Shown piece after piece: positions 1-8,612 of a stretch of 64,000 nucleotides of DNA. The notes below the pieces were generated by a model. It saw only the letters and a program-made list of their open reading frames with translations, was not told the origin of the DNA and did not search any database. Made by a program: the position numbers and the translations under genes. Numbering within the stretch: the stretch's first letter is position 1; every line of letters begins with the position of its first letter. Source of the DNA: JAHEJE01 sp965216335 (GTDB lineage: Bacteria > Pseudomonadota > Alphaproteobacteria > Rhizobiales > Aestuariivirgaceae); the NCBI GenBank assembly GCA_965216335.1, contig OZ244154.1:1116001-1180000 (forward strand). The letters run 5' to 3'.

Positions 1-921
1 ATCAGGCTCGCCATAGCAGTTAAATTTCAAACGCTCGCTGTCCTCCAGGTTCCATTCCAACCCGCCTGCACTGCCAAAGACACGCAGCCGCAAACCGCCG
101 CGATTGCCTGGCGCCAGTCGTGTTGCCATCAGCGTGCCTGGAACGTCGCCTTCATATCGGGTCATCATGAAGACCGTATCTTCAAGTGGTTTTGGTGCGC
201 CACACACATGCATCTCGGCACGCAACTGGGTCATCGGCAATCCGGTTACAAAGCTCGCCAGATGCGCTGCATGGGTGCCGATGTCACCGGTGCAACTCGT
301 CGGGCCGGACTTTGACGGGTCGAGACGCCATTTGACATGATCCGCATCGGAGACGTCATCGGGGGTCATCCAATCCTGCATGAACTCCACATGGATCTGA
401 TTGATTTTGCCGATCTCACCCCGCGCGATAATTTCACGGGCCTGCCGGACCATGGCAAAGCAAGACATCACGTAACCAACAGCAAAGACACAACTGGAAC
501 TCCTTGCTGTATCCACCAACGCCTCAGCCTCATCAACCTCATTGGTCAAAGGCTTGTCGCAAAGCACGTCGATACCAGCGTCAAGGAAGGCGTTGGCGTT
601 TGCAAAATGCAGATGGTTAGGGGTCGTGATCATCACCGCGTCAACACCGTCGGGCCGGGACGATTCCGCGCGCGCCATTTCCTGAAAGCTTGCGTAACAT
701 CTGTCTTTCGGCAGATACCAATCAGCACCGCGAGCGAGCGCTCGTGCGCTGTGCGAAGACAATGCTCCGGCGACGATTTCCCACCGGTTGGTCAGGCGGG
801 CAGCATTTGCTTGCATCGTCGATACCCGACCACCCCCGATAATGCCCAAACGCAACCGACGCGATAGTCGCGGGAATGGTCCGCTGAAGTCGAACGTGGC
901 GGGCAGCAATGTATCAGCCAT
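1..921 (-). CDS. Gfo/Idh/MocA family oxidoreductase, C-terminus cut by window edge
   Basis: This reading frame is open from an ATG at 921 to the left edge (307 codons visible), so the 3' end is missing. After about 24 residues comes a Rossmann start, LRLGIIGGGRVSTMQANAARL-like, with the GxGxxG-type NAD(P)-binding glycines. It is followed by DAVMITTPNHLHFA, the usual end of the dinucleotide domain in sugar and cyclitol dehydrogenases. Near the edge, LEWNLEDSERLKFNCYGEP resembles the substrate-domain segment of the family. It is the last visible gene of a tightly spaced leftward operon (9 bp after the preceding gene). Substrate is unknown; sugar, inositol or cyclitol oxidation is the family norm. 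It was translated by hand from the complement. Confidence 0.85.
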   Translation of the reverse strand, partial: MADTLLPATFDFSGPFPRLSRRLRLGIIGGGRVSTMQANAARLTNRWEIVAGALSSHSARALARGADWYLPKDRCYASFQEMARAESSRPDGVDAVMITTPNHLHFANANAFLDAGIDVLCDKPLTNEVDEAEALVDTARSSSCVFAVGYVMSCFAMVRQAREIIARGEIGKINQIHVEFMQDWMTPDDVSDADHVKWRLDPSKSGPTSCTGDIGTHAAHLASFVTGLPMTQLRAEMHVCGAPKPLEDTVFMMTRYEGDVPGTLMATRLAPGNRGGLRLRVFGSAGGLEWNLEDSERLKFNCYGEPD

Positions 922-930
922 TGTATTACC

Positions 931-1587
931 TCAAACTGGCGGAGCCGCATCAGCCGGCAGCATTTCGACCGCCATGAAAATGCTAGGCGTGATGGTTTCA
1001 AACTGATGCCAGGGATAGTTGCCTTGTTCATCATACATCGGCCGGTGCGTCATACCCGGTGCCATCGGTTCTTCAAGGTAGAGGGTGTTCACATCCTTTT
1101 CGCGGCATTGCTGCATTTTGCCGAATCCAACGATCTGGGTGTGGACTTCACGAAACCCGGGAACCGGGCAAAATGCATGCTCCCGGTGCAACCCGACATC
1201 GAGCGGCACCGAGCCGGAGAAATACATGGTAAAACCAAACTGGCCTACCCACACCTTTGGCGACATGTAATGACTGACGCCGCGCAGCCGCTCTTCCTGT
1301 CGCACATCGAATGCCGATGGCCAGGTTGCCCTTACATTGGCAAACAGTGCCTCTTCGTCGGGATAATCAGCAAATCGCTCAACCACAACCGCATGCCTGA
1401 CATTGTCAATTTGTGTGTCCGCAACAATCACAGATTGCAGATGGCCCAAAGACTGCTCGCGAATACCGATTGGGAGCCATGAAAGGTTCAGCACTATGGA
1501 CTTATCCGCAATCAGGCTATGAGGCTCGTTGCTCAGCAATCGGACACCAAAGAACGGTTCGGCAAACTCAAGACGTTGTTCAGCCAT
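931..1587 (-). CDS. Conserved hypothetical protein, possible cupin-like metal protein
   Basis: This 218-residue protein has no signal peptide or membrane segment. I do not recognise the family with certainty. It has a cluster of potential metal ligands: H134 and H137 (HREH), E147 and H149 (REVH), and later H181 and H194. This spacing recalls cupin or KduI-like isomerase folds, but that is only an inference. It lies 3 bp after one Gfo/Idh/MocA gene and 9 bp before another, so it is almost certainly co-transcribed and part of the same catabolic route. An isomerase, lactonase or dioxygenase role would fit the neighbourhood. The ATG at 1587 follows directly on the previous stop. Confidence 0.75.
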   Translation of the reverse strand: MAEQRLEFAEPFFGVRLLSNEPHSLIADKSIVLNLSWLPIGIREQSLGHLQSVIVADTQIDNVRHAVVVERFADYPDEEALFANVRATWPSAFDVRQEERLRGVSHYMSPKVWVGQFGFTMYFSGSVPLDVGLHREHAFCPVPGFREVHTQIVGFGKMQQCREKDVNTLYLEEPMAPGMTHRPMYDEQGNYPWHQFETITPSIFMAVEMLPADAAPPV

Positions 1588-1590
1588 TTG

Positions 1591-2748
1591 TCAGTAAACT
1601 GTTTGAGGGAAGTTTTCAGGAAGCATCTCTGGGCGCGTGCATCGGCTTGAAATTTCGCAAAACTGTCCCTTTGCAGGACTGTCGAGGATACCCATCATGG
1701 CTTCAAGCACATGGTAAGCCAGTTCACCGCTCGCCCTGGGCATGCGGCCCTGTCGGATCGAGTAGGCCATGTCGACAAGGCCCAGCCCACGGCTGTCCTC
1801 ATTGTGACCATGGGTGTTTTCTGCAACCAGCCAATTGTCCCGCCCACTCGGGCGAGGTTGGTGAGACCATCTTGAAGTGTCGCGGGTACGATACCAGACC
1901 TCACCTTGAAAGATGTTTGCCCCGTGTACCGGATCCGGATCCGGGATGCAGATTGTTCCTGCTTCGCCATATATTTCCATCCGCGGGGTCTCACTGTCCC
2001 AGATATCAAAACTCATGGTAATTGAGCCAATCGCCGCGTTTGCAAACTCGATCATGCCCAGCGCATGAGTATCGACCTCAACGTCCATCCATTCGCCATG
2101 GCGCGGGCCGTTCTCTATCATCCTGCGGGTAAAGGCACGGTTCGACAACCCCGCTACCCGGACCATAGGGCCAAGACAGAACACCATGGCAGTCAGATAG
2201 TAGGGGCCAAGATCGAGCATCGGTCCACCACCAGTCTGATAGTAAAAGTCGGGATTGGGGTGGTGCCGCTCGGTACCGTGAGTGCCAACGAAAGCGCAAA
2301 CACCTGTCGGCTTACCTATCGTTCCGGCATCTATCAGTTTGCGCACCGTCTGCCAGCGTCCACCGAGGAAGGTGTCTGGCGCATTGCCGACTGTGAGGCC
2401 CTTGCGGGCCGCGAGATCAAGAATGTCACGCCCCTCAGCCAGGTTGGAAACCATTGGTTTTTCTGAATAAACGTGTTTTCCCGCGTCGAGTGCCTTGAGG
2501 CTTACCTCGGCATGAGCTGCAGGTGTTGTAAGGTTGAGGATGGCCTCTATACCAGGATCCGCGAGAATCTCGTCAAGAAGGCATGCTCTGGGCACGCCAT
2601 ACAAATCAGCCTTGAACTTGCTTTCTTCGAGCGAAAGGCTGGCACAGGCTACAACATCTACGGCATCGAACCGTTTGAGCGTCCTAAAATAGACGTCACT
2701 TATACGCCCGCAGCCAACCACACCGACTTTCAATGGATCGATCACCAT
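1591..2748 (-). CDS. Gfo/Idh/MocA family oxidoreductase
   Basis: This 385-residue NAD(P)-dependent dehydrogenase has an N-terminal Rossmann fold (VGVVGCGRISDVYF at residues 8-21). The conserved SEKPM motif near residue 95 contains the EKP lysine of the family. The C-terminal domain contains GGGPMLDLGPYYLTAMVFCLGP, where the D/H-Y region normally sits at the active site. It belongs to a large family oxidising sugars, inositols and other polyols. It is one of four paralogues in 10 kb, so successive oxidations of one substrate, or several related substrates, are likely. It sits 32 bp after the citrate-synthase-like gene and 3 bp before the unknown His-rich gene. Confidence 0.9.
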   Translation of the reverse strand: MVIDPLKVGVVGCGRISDVYFRTLKRFDAVDVVACASLSLEESKFKADLYGVPRACLLDEILADPGIEAILNLTTPAAHAEVSLKALDAGKHVYSEKPMVSNLAEGRDILDLAARKGLTVGNAPDTFLGGRWQTVRKLIDAGTIGKPTGVCAFVGTHGTERHHPNPDFYYQTGGGPMLDLGPYYLTAMVFCLGPMVRVAGLSNRAFTRRMIENGPRHGEWMDVEVDTHALGMIEFANAAIGSITMSFDIWDSETPRMEIYGEAGTICIPDPDPVHGANIFQGEVWYRTRDTSRWSHQPRPSGRDNWLVAENTHGHNEDSRGLGLVDMAYSIRQGRMPRASGELAYHVLEAMMGILDSPAKGQFCEISSRCTRPEMLPENFPQTVY

Positions 2749-2780
2749 AACCCGTCAAACTCCGCACCGGATTGTCCGAC

Positions 2781-3599
2781 TTAAACTTGATCCGCTGGTT
2801 CGTAAACAGGCAAAAATTTCGGCGGCAAAGGCCCCTTGTTGCGGCCACCTTGCTGTCGCTGCTCCCATGCATGAGCAAGTACGCCAACTGATCGCGAAAG
2901 GCAGAACAGGCCTCTTGACAAGGGCGCGGGAAATCCAAGCTCACAGAATATCACTGCTGTTGCACCATCGATATTCATGGCTATAGGACGTCCACCTCGT
3001 TGACGGCCAAGCTCGGCTTGGATCGCCTCACCAATATCAGCAAACTGACCGCTGACGGTACCGGTTTCAGCCGCTTCGCGTACCAGCTGCATCAATCTCG
3101 GTGCGCGAGGATCGACAGGCTTATGAAATCTGTGGCCGAAACCACTGACAATCTTGCCGTAGTTAAACCGCCAGGCGTCGAGCGCGGACCCGACCGCTTC
3201 AGCCATATTACCGCCCCCGGCAACGCGTTCGGCAACATCGTAGTACAGCTCTGCACATTGCTCCCCAGCCCCACCATGAACGTCCCCAAGCATATTAACT
3301 GCAGTTGCCATGACATTGTTCAAACCAAGGCCACAGGTGCTCGCCATCCGGGCTGCCGCAATCGACGGCGCCTGTGGTCCGTGATCGACACCCGCAACAA
3401 GAGCGCACTCAAGCAATTCGGCTTGCTCTTTGGACGGCAAATCAGCGCGCAACAACAGCCAGATCATCTGGGCAAAAGAAACATTGCCGATCAATTCCTG
3501 AACGGGTCGCCCGCGGAACTCGATACGGCCAGGTTCCATATCGATGATCGAGGTTCGCCACCAGTGACGTACTTCGCGTGCGTCATCTCGCTCCGTCAC
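2781..3599 (-). CDS. Short citrate synthase-like protein (citryl-CoA lyase-like)
   Basis: At 272 residues this is far shorter than citrate synthase (about 430) but matches stand-alone citryl-CoA lyase-type proteins. It keeps the citrate-synthase-fold signatures: DHGPQAPS, GDVHGGAG (catalytic-His region), FGHRFHKPVDPRAPRL and the NIDGATA aspartate segment. Enzymes of this fold make or break C-C bonds between acyl-CoA and a 2-oxo acid. Translation starts at GTG 3599, overlapping the previous stop by four bases (GTGA), with a strong GGAGG nine bases upstream. The substrate cannot be read from sequence. Co-transcription with a QuiC1-like enzyme suggests a terminal cleavage or condensation step in a ring- or polyol-degrading pathway. 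Confidence 0.82.
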   Translation of the reverse strand: MTERDDAREVRHWWRTSIIDMEPGRIEFRGRPVQELIGNVSFAQMIWLLLRADLPSKEQAELLECALVAGVDHGPQAPSIAAARMASTCGLGLNNVMATAVNMLGDVHGGAGEQCAELYYDVAERVAGGGNMAEAVGSALDAWRFNYGKIVSGFGHRFHKPVDPRAPRLMQLVREAAETGTVSGQFADIGEAIQAELGRQRGGRPIAMNIDGATAVIFCELGFPAPLSRGLFCLSRSVGVLAHAWEQRQQGGRNKGPLPPKFLPVYEPADQV

Positions 3600-5488
3600 G
3601 ATGCAGCTACCTCCAATTGTTTTTTCAGCCTTTGCTGTGCAGCGATCCGGATCGGTGCATTGCGCGCGCCATAACCGGCATAGCCATTGCGGCGCTCAAC
3701 GATCTCGAAGAAAAACCCGCCAAAGATCGGCAAGCTGTAAATCTGGAAATACTCGCTGCCGTCGACCCGGTCGTAAAGGATGCTCCCGCTTCGCAATTGC
3801 TCGACCAAATCGTCCTCGAGAGAGAACTTTGCGCGCAAGTCTGTGTAGTAATTGGCCGTCACGTTGAGCCGGTCGAACCCCAGTTCCTCTAATTGCTCAG
3901 ATGTTTCGAGTATATCATCAGTCAAAAACGCGATGTGCTGAACACCTGCCCCGAGCCTGTCCTTCAGAAAAGACCCTGCGATGGTGCGATCCGTTTGTGT
4001 TCCGTTGAGGTTGAGCCGCACCTCCCCCTCTGGGCTTTCAAGCGCCTGACTGTGAACCAGTCCCGAAGGATCTTCGACGCCGATGATCGCCGATTTCTCC
4101 ATTTGAAATGTCGAAATGTAGTACAGCAGCCAACTGTGCATCTCTTCAAATTTCATCGTCTGCGCCACATGATCAATTCGTCTGACACCGACCGGACGGT
4201 TTGCCTTGGCTGTGCTGGCGGAATTGAACTCGATGTCCCAGACCCTATGTAACTCTGACTTTTCATCGATGAAGTGAACGACGTTACCGCCGACGCCGCG
4301 AATGGCCGGTATGTTCAGTTCGCCGGTGCCGAGAGGCTGTGAGAATTTCGGCGTGCCGAGGAGGCCGGCTCGCTCTACGGTGGCTTTGGCATCCTTCACC
4401 CGCACACCCATGTCACAGACAGATGGTCCGTGCTCCAGGTAAGATGAACGGGCAAATCCTTCCTGCTCGGTGTTGATCACTATGTTCACGGCACCTTGCC
4501 GCCATAGCTCCACAGACTTGCTGGCATGATGGCGTTCCTGGCGGAAACCGAGCTTTGTCAGCAGGCTCTTCAACTCCAATGCATCCGTCTTGCCAGCGGT
4601 GAACTCGATGAATTCAAAGCCGGTGACACTTACCCGTTCCGGCAGCTCGGGGATGTCAAACTTAAATTTCGGATTGGTTCTTGCGACCTGGTCTAGGAGA
4701 TTTACGAGTGCCCGATAGGCATCTTGACAGACAACCGTGCAGTCGTTGTCCCGCACCACCGCGTTGAAGCCTTCGAGAGACCAGGCCCCATTGTAGCCTG
4801 CCAAGCTCACAACACGCACGAATCCTTCCAGGTTCAAGTCTCCCTGGCCAGGCATCGCCCGGAAATGATGAGAAAGGTGACGCAGATCCATTTCAACTTT
4901 TGGAGCGTCGGCGATTTGAACGTGCTGGATGCGATGACCGGGGATATCGCCCAGTTGGGTAAATTTCGTGCCACCTGCGAGGGTGCAAAAGCTATTCAGG
5001 CCGATCCCCAAATTCGACTTGTCGGCCTTCTCGAGTAAACGCCAAGCCGCAATGTCGGTTGAAACGTGGCGCGCCCACGGTAACGCCATGTATGCAGCCC
5101 GCAAGCTTCGCTTGCCGGCCCGGTCGGCCAATTCTGCCAGGTCGGAAACTAGTAGGTCTTCATGACCGCTTGCATTTGTGTTGGTCGAAGAATTGACCAG
5201 CAGCAAATCAGTTCCGAGCGTCTGCATGACATCAAATTTTCGTTCGAGGCGATCGAACGCCTTGACACGGTCTTCCCCCGACAATCCCTCAAGATCGTTC
5301 ATCGCCTGCAACAGTACAATGTCGAGTCCGTTGTTACCCGCCATCGTGGCCACGTCCGCCGCGGAGCCATCAAAACGGATCAGATCCTGATTGCAAATCT
5401 CGACCCCCTTGAAACCAGCATTTGCGATCGCCGAAAGCTTTGCGGGCAGGTCGCCGGGAACAGAAATTGTCGCAATCGCGATTGTCAT
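3596..5488 (-). CDS. QuiC1-like two-domain enzyme (sugar-phosphate isomerase/DHS dehydratase domain plus HPPD-like domain)
   Basis: The protein has about 630 residues. The N-terminal 280 or so residues form a TIM-barrel sugar phosphate isomerase/epimerase-like domain (MTIAIATISVPGDLPAKL, GFKGVEICNQDL, HVQIADAP). The C-terminal 340 form a vicinal-oxygen-chelate 4-hydroxyphenylpyruvate dioxygenase-like domain with the metal ligands expected in RRIDHVAQ, VQHIAFLTDD and FFFEIVERR. This architecture is that of bacterial 3-dehydroshikimate dehydratase QuiC1, which makes protocatechuate in quinate/shikimate catabolism. An ATG at 5509 is open, but 5488 is preferred because GGAG precedes it at normal spacing and family members start MxxxIATIS. 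No other quinate genes are visible, so a related cyclitol substrate is possible. Confidence 0.85.
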   Translation of the reverse strand: MTIAIATISVPGDLPAKLSAIANAGFKGVEICNQDLIRFDGSAADVATMAGNNGLDIVLLQAMNDLEGLSGEDRVKAFDRLERKFDVMQTLGTDLLLVNSSTNTNASGHEDLLVSDLAELADRAGKRSLRAAYMALPWARHVSTDIAAWRLLEKADKSNLGIGLNSFCTLAGGTKFTQLGDIPGHRIQHVQIADAPKVEMDLRHLSHHFRAMPGQGDLNLEGFVRVVSLAGYNGAWSLEGFNAVVRDNDCTVVCQDAYRALVNLLDQVARTNPKFKFDIPELPERVSVTGFEFIEFTAGKTDALELKSLLTKLGFRQERHHASKSVELWRQGAVNIVINTEQEGFARSSYLEHGPSVCDMGVRVKDAKATVERAGLLGTPKFSQPLGTGELNIPAIRGVGGNVVHFIDEKSELHRVWDIEFNSASTAKANRPVGVRRIDHVAQTMKFEEMHSWLLYYISTFQMEKSAIIGVEDPSGLVHSQALESPEGEVRLNLNGTQTDRTIAGSFLKDRLGAGVQHIAFLTDDILETSEQLEELGFDRLNVTANYYTDLRAKFSLEDDLVEQLRSGSILYDRVDGSEYFQIYSLPIFGGFFFEIVERRNGYAGYGARNAPIRIAAQQRLKKQLEVAAS

Positions 5489-5539
5489 TTGGTTAGCACT
5501 CCAAAACAATCACAACTTGTTGGTTCGATGCACCAGCTA

Positions 5540-6835
5540 CTATCCAAGGTATCCGAACTGCCTCGGCAACCACAGCACCAGATCCGGCATCAGCATCATG
5601 GTTATGAGCGCTAAGATCAGCACGGCCAGGAAGGGCCATACTTCAGCGATGATCTCGCGCAGCGGTATTTCGGTTACCGCATTGATGACGAAAAGCAGGA
5701 TGCCATAGGGCGGGGTTATCAGCCCAATCATCGAGTTCACCACAACCAATACACCGAAGTGAACCAGATCGATGCCGAGCGCCTGGCAGGTCGGAATGAA
5801 GAGCGGGACAATAACCAGGATGATCGTTGTTGCGTCCAGTACGCAGCCGAGCGCCAGAATGAGCAGGTTGACGAGAATCAGGAACACGATCGGGCTGACA
5901 TCATACCCTTCGAGAAGCGCTGAGATCGACTGTGGGATTTGCTCGGAAATTACAATGAAGTTCAGGATGAATGCGCCACCGATCACAATGCCGACCGCAG
6001 CCGATGATCGGGCACTTTCCACAAAGACCCGATAGAGCCCTTTGATCGAAATTGCGCGATAGAAAAATGCTGCCAACAGGAGCGCGTAGGCCGCAGCAAC
6101 CGCAGCCGCCTCTGTTGGTGTCGTAACACCGCCGTAAATGCCGTAGAGCAGGATTGCGGGCATGAGAAGTGCAGGAAACGCATTTGCGGTTTTTGCGGGG
6201 AGTTCACGCAACGGTATTGGTTGCTCAATTGCGAACCCGCGCTTGCCAGCAAGGTAATAGTTCATGGACATCAGTACGGCGCCCATGATCAACCCCGGCA
6301 AAATACCAGCGAGAAAAAGGGAGCCTATCGAAGCCTTGGACACAAGCGCATACAAAACCATCGGAATAGATGGCGGTATGATCGGCCCGATCGTGGCCGA
6401 AGCCGCTGTAATCGCGGCGGCATAACCTCTGCTGTAACGATTGTCCTTGGTCATCATCTCAATGATGATCTTGCCAATGCCAGCAGCGTCGGCCACGGCG
6501 GATCCGGACATCCCCGAAAATATCAGCGAAGCCACTACATTCACATGACCCAATCCGCCCTTGAAGCGACCAACTGCAGCCACACAGAAATTTAGCAAGC
6601 GGTCCGTGATCGAACCGGCATTCATAATGTTGGCCGCAACGATAAAGAGCGGTACAGCCAGCAGAATGGTGCTCTTGTAGAAGCCTTGCAAAATCTTTTC
6701 ACCAGCGAGCGCTACGTCAAGGCCCGCCACTGCAAGGTACGAAACCGATGCAAGCAGAATTGAATAACCGATAGGCGTGCCGATACCTGCCAGCACAAAG
6801 AGGGTGACGAGACAGACCGCGAGTTCGAAACTCAT
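5540..6835 (-). CDS. dctM: TRAP transporter large permease, DctM family
   Basis: This 431-residue, very hydrophobic protein has about a dozen membrane segments. It carries TRAP-M hallmarks such as FIVAANIMNAGSI, FSGMSGSAVADAAGIG, ATIGPIIPPSIPMVLYA and GLITPPYGILLFV. It is the Na+-coupled translocation subunit that takes up an organic acid delivered by the periplasmic DctP. Its ATG overlaps the dctQ stop by four bases (ATGA), the usual translational coupling. The next gene downstream is the QuiC1-like enzyme, so the imported solute is probably its substrate or precursor. Confidence 0.95.
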   Translation of the reverse strand: MSFELAVCLVTLFVLAGIGTPIGYSILLASVSYLAVAGLDVALAGEKILQGFYKSTILLAVPLFIVAANIMNAGSITDRLLNFCVAAVGRFKGGLGHVNVVASLIFSGMSGSAVADAAGIGKIIIEMMTKDNRYSRGYAAAITAASATIGPIIPPSIPMVLYALVSKASIGSLFLAGILPGLIMGAVLMSMNYYLAGKRGFAIEQPIPLRELPAKTANAFPALLMPAILLYGIYGGVTTPTEAAAVAAAYALLLAAFFYRAISIKGLYRVFVESARSSAAVGIVIGGAFILNFIVISEQIPQSISALLEGYDVSPIVFLILVNLLILALGCVLDATTIILVIVPLFIPTCQALGIDLVHFGVLVVVNSMIGLITPPYGILLFVINAVTEIPLREIIAEVWPFLAVLILALITMMLMPDLVLWLPRQFGYLG

Positions 6836-7386
6836 GACGCATCCCCTTTATTGGCGTCGTCCTCGTGCGCCGCTTCGATGACAACCTCAAGTTCGGTTTT
6901 TGGTGGCCCGTGTCGCAGCACATCGACAAACATCCAGGCATAGCGAGCAGCAACGACCAGCATGAAAACTGCATAGATTGAGAAGACGTCCCGCATCGGA
7001 ATTTTCGAACCGGTAAAGGGGTTCGTAACGGTCGCCGTTTTGCGGATTTTCATCCAGTTGATGTAGTCCCAGGTTGGAACAAAGGTGTAGAGCATGCCGA
7101 TCACAATTGCTGCAGCACCAACCATGGCCATGATCTGTCGCACGCGCTTGGGTACGGATAGATAGATAATGTCGAACTTGACGTGATCCTGCTCACGCAC
7201 AACAAACGCGCAGCTGAAAAAAATCACCCAAACCCACAGAATACCGATCAACTCAAGCGTCCAACCTGCGGGAGTGAAAAAGTACCGAAGAACGATCTGC
7301 AGAAGAAAGATTAGAAAGATTGCCGCCAGCATCCCACCGGCAATCATTTCTGTGAAACGGGAGAACCGTCCAAGAATGTTCTTCAT
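6832..7386 (-). CDS. dctQ: TRAP transporter small permease, DctQ family
   Basis: This 184-residue membrane protein has four predicted transmembrane segments (about residues 12-33, 45-62, 85-107 and 130-150). It contains the DctQ-type ELIGILWVWVIFFSCAFVVREQDHVKFDIIY stretch around helix 2. It forms the membrane complex with DctM for uptake driven by an ion gradient. An AGGGGAGAA-like ribosome site precedes the ATG at 7386. It lies 28 bp after dctP and overlaps dctM. The C-terminus is acidic (EAAHEDDANKGDAS) and probably cytoplasmic. Confidence 0.93.
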   Translation of the reverse strand: MKNILGRFSRFTEMIAGGMLAAIFLIFLLQIVLRYFFTPAGWTLELIGILWVWVIFFSCAFVVREQDHVKFDIIYLSVPKRVRQIMAMVGAAAIVIGMLYTFVPTWDYINWMKIRKTATVTNPFTGSKIPMRDVFSIYAVFMLVVAARYAWMFVDVLRHGPPKTELEVVIEAAHEDDANKGDAS

Positions 7387-7414
7387 ATCAAGTTCTCCCC
7401 AGGCTCGGTGTGGT

Positions 7415-8425
7415 TTACTTGCCTAGTGCGTTGATTTTATCGAGCACGCCCTCAGGCCAGGATTTTGCAAAATCGCTTTCCAGATACATCGCCTGGACCT
7501 GGCCACGAAACGCAGCCAAATCAGGCTCGTAAACAGCAAGACCCTGTTCCTTCAAAAAGGAAACCAGATCTGCTTCCTTTTTTAACTGGGCTTGACGGCC
7601 TGCCTCGGCAGCCGCATCAGCCGCTTTCTGGACAGTCGCTTGCTGCTCTGCCGACAAGCTGTCCCATACGCCTTTGCCAATCGCGATATAGTTGAGGTCA
7701 ACCAAATGGGAGGTCAATACGATCTGCTTCGTCACTTCATAGAACTTGGCGTCCACCACCGTGGGCAGCGGGTTGTCCTGACCATCCACTGCACCGGTCG
7801 ACAGCGCCGTATAAACTTCTGAAAACGCCATTGGCGTGGGCGCAGCACCAAGCGCTTTGCCAAGGAACTGCCAGGCATCAGTACCTGGCATGCGCAAGTT
7901 CACGCCTTTCAGGTCCGAGGGGGCTTTGACCGTCAGTTCGTCTTTGGTTTGGCGCAGATTCAACTGACGGCGCCCCAGGTACATCACAGACAGCAGTTTG
8001 ACGCCGAGTTCATCTTCAACTTTCTGTTTGAAAGGGTCCATTAGGCCATCGTTAAACACAGCAACTTGATGGGCCGCATCCTGGTGCACATAACCAGCTG
8101 TGAAGATCGAAAACTCGGGGAAAAACTGAGCCAGTTCCTGGGCCGATGTGATCGACATTTCCAGGTTGCCGCGGCTGATCGCGTCAAGTTCGGTGCCCTG
8201 TGCGAAGATCGTGCCGTTGTAGCTTGGCTGATAGTCGGCGAATTCTGCGACCATGGGTGCGAACACCTCGGCCATGGCGACGGAGCGCTGGTCTGTTTCC
8301 GATCCCGAAGTTGCTAACCGAAGCTGCACTTTGTCGGCGCCAAAGCTTGGCGCTGCGACTGCGCCAGCAAAAGCCACAGCAGTGGTCAAAGTAAGAAATG
8401 CCCTGCGGGCGAGTCCTAAGGTCAT
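7415..8425 (-). CDS. dctP: TRAP transporter substrate-binding protein, DctP family
   Basis: This periplasmic solute receptor of 336 residues begins MTLGLARRAFLTLTTAVAF, a signal peptide with a twin-arginine-like RR followed by a hydrophobic stretch and a cleavage site near SFGA-DK. The mature part has DctP features: LATSGSETDQRS, the GVNLRMPGTDAWQ region with the conserved arginine that binds the substrate carboxylate, and ALSTGAVDGQDNPLP. I chose the ATG at 8425 because a near-perfect GGGAGGA lies just upstream. The frame is open to 8509, but that extension has no signal sequence character. It is the first gene of the TRAP/catabolic operon. Confidence 0.93.
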   Translation of the reverse strand: MTLGLARRAFLTLTTAVAFAGAVAAPSFGADKVQLRLATSGSETDQRSVAMAEVFAPMVAEFADYQPSYNGTIFAQGTELDAISRGNLEMSITSAQELAQFFPEFSIFTAGYVHQDAAHQVAVFNDGLMDPFKQKVEDELGVKLLSVMYLGRRQLNLRQTKDELTVKAPSDLKGVNLRMPGTDAWQFLGKALGAAPTPMAFSEVYTALSTGAVDGQDNPLPTVVDAKFYEVTKQIVLTSHLVDLNYIAIGKGVWDSLSAEQQATVQKAADAAAEAGRQAQLKKEADLVSFLKEQGLAVYEPDLAAFRGQVQAMYLESDFAKSWPEGVLDKINALGK

Positions 8426-8532
8426 TGATATTCCTCCCTGGTTACAGAAATGACCGTATTTGAGCCATGCTCTCTCATTCTCAATATCGCAATCGTAAGG
8501 CAGAGTCAAAAATCTTTTTAATTTTTAAAAAT

Positions 8533-8547
8533 ATCTTATACTTTTGC
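8533..8547 (-). promoter_or_regulatory. Candidate promoter/operator shared with the GntR intergenic region
   Basis: The AT-rich stretch upstream of dctP contains ATCTTATACTTTTGC on the plus strand. A nearly identical ATCTTATATTTGC occurs at 9829-9841, between the Gfo/Idh/MocA gene and the GntR regulator. Read on the minus strand, the motif gives TATAAGAT, a plausible -10 box facing dctP. The shared motif suggests that both transcription units answer to the same regulator. This is inference from two occurrences only. Confidence 0.4.
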
Positions 8548-8612
8548 TCTGGCTGATACGATCCTGCATTGCTTTCCATAGCATCGCGTGCAGCCTGTAG
8601 GGTTAGCAGGTT

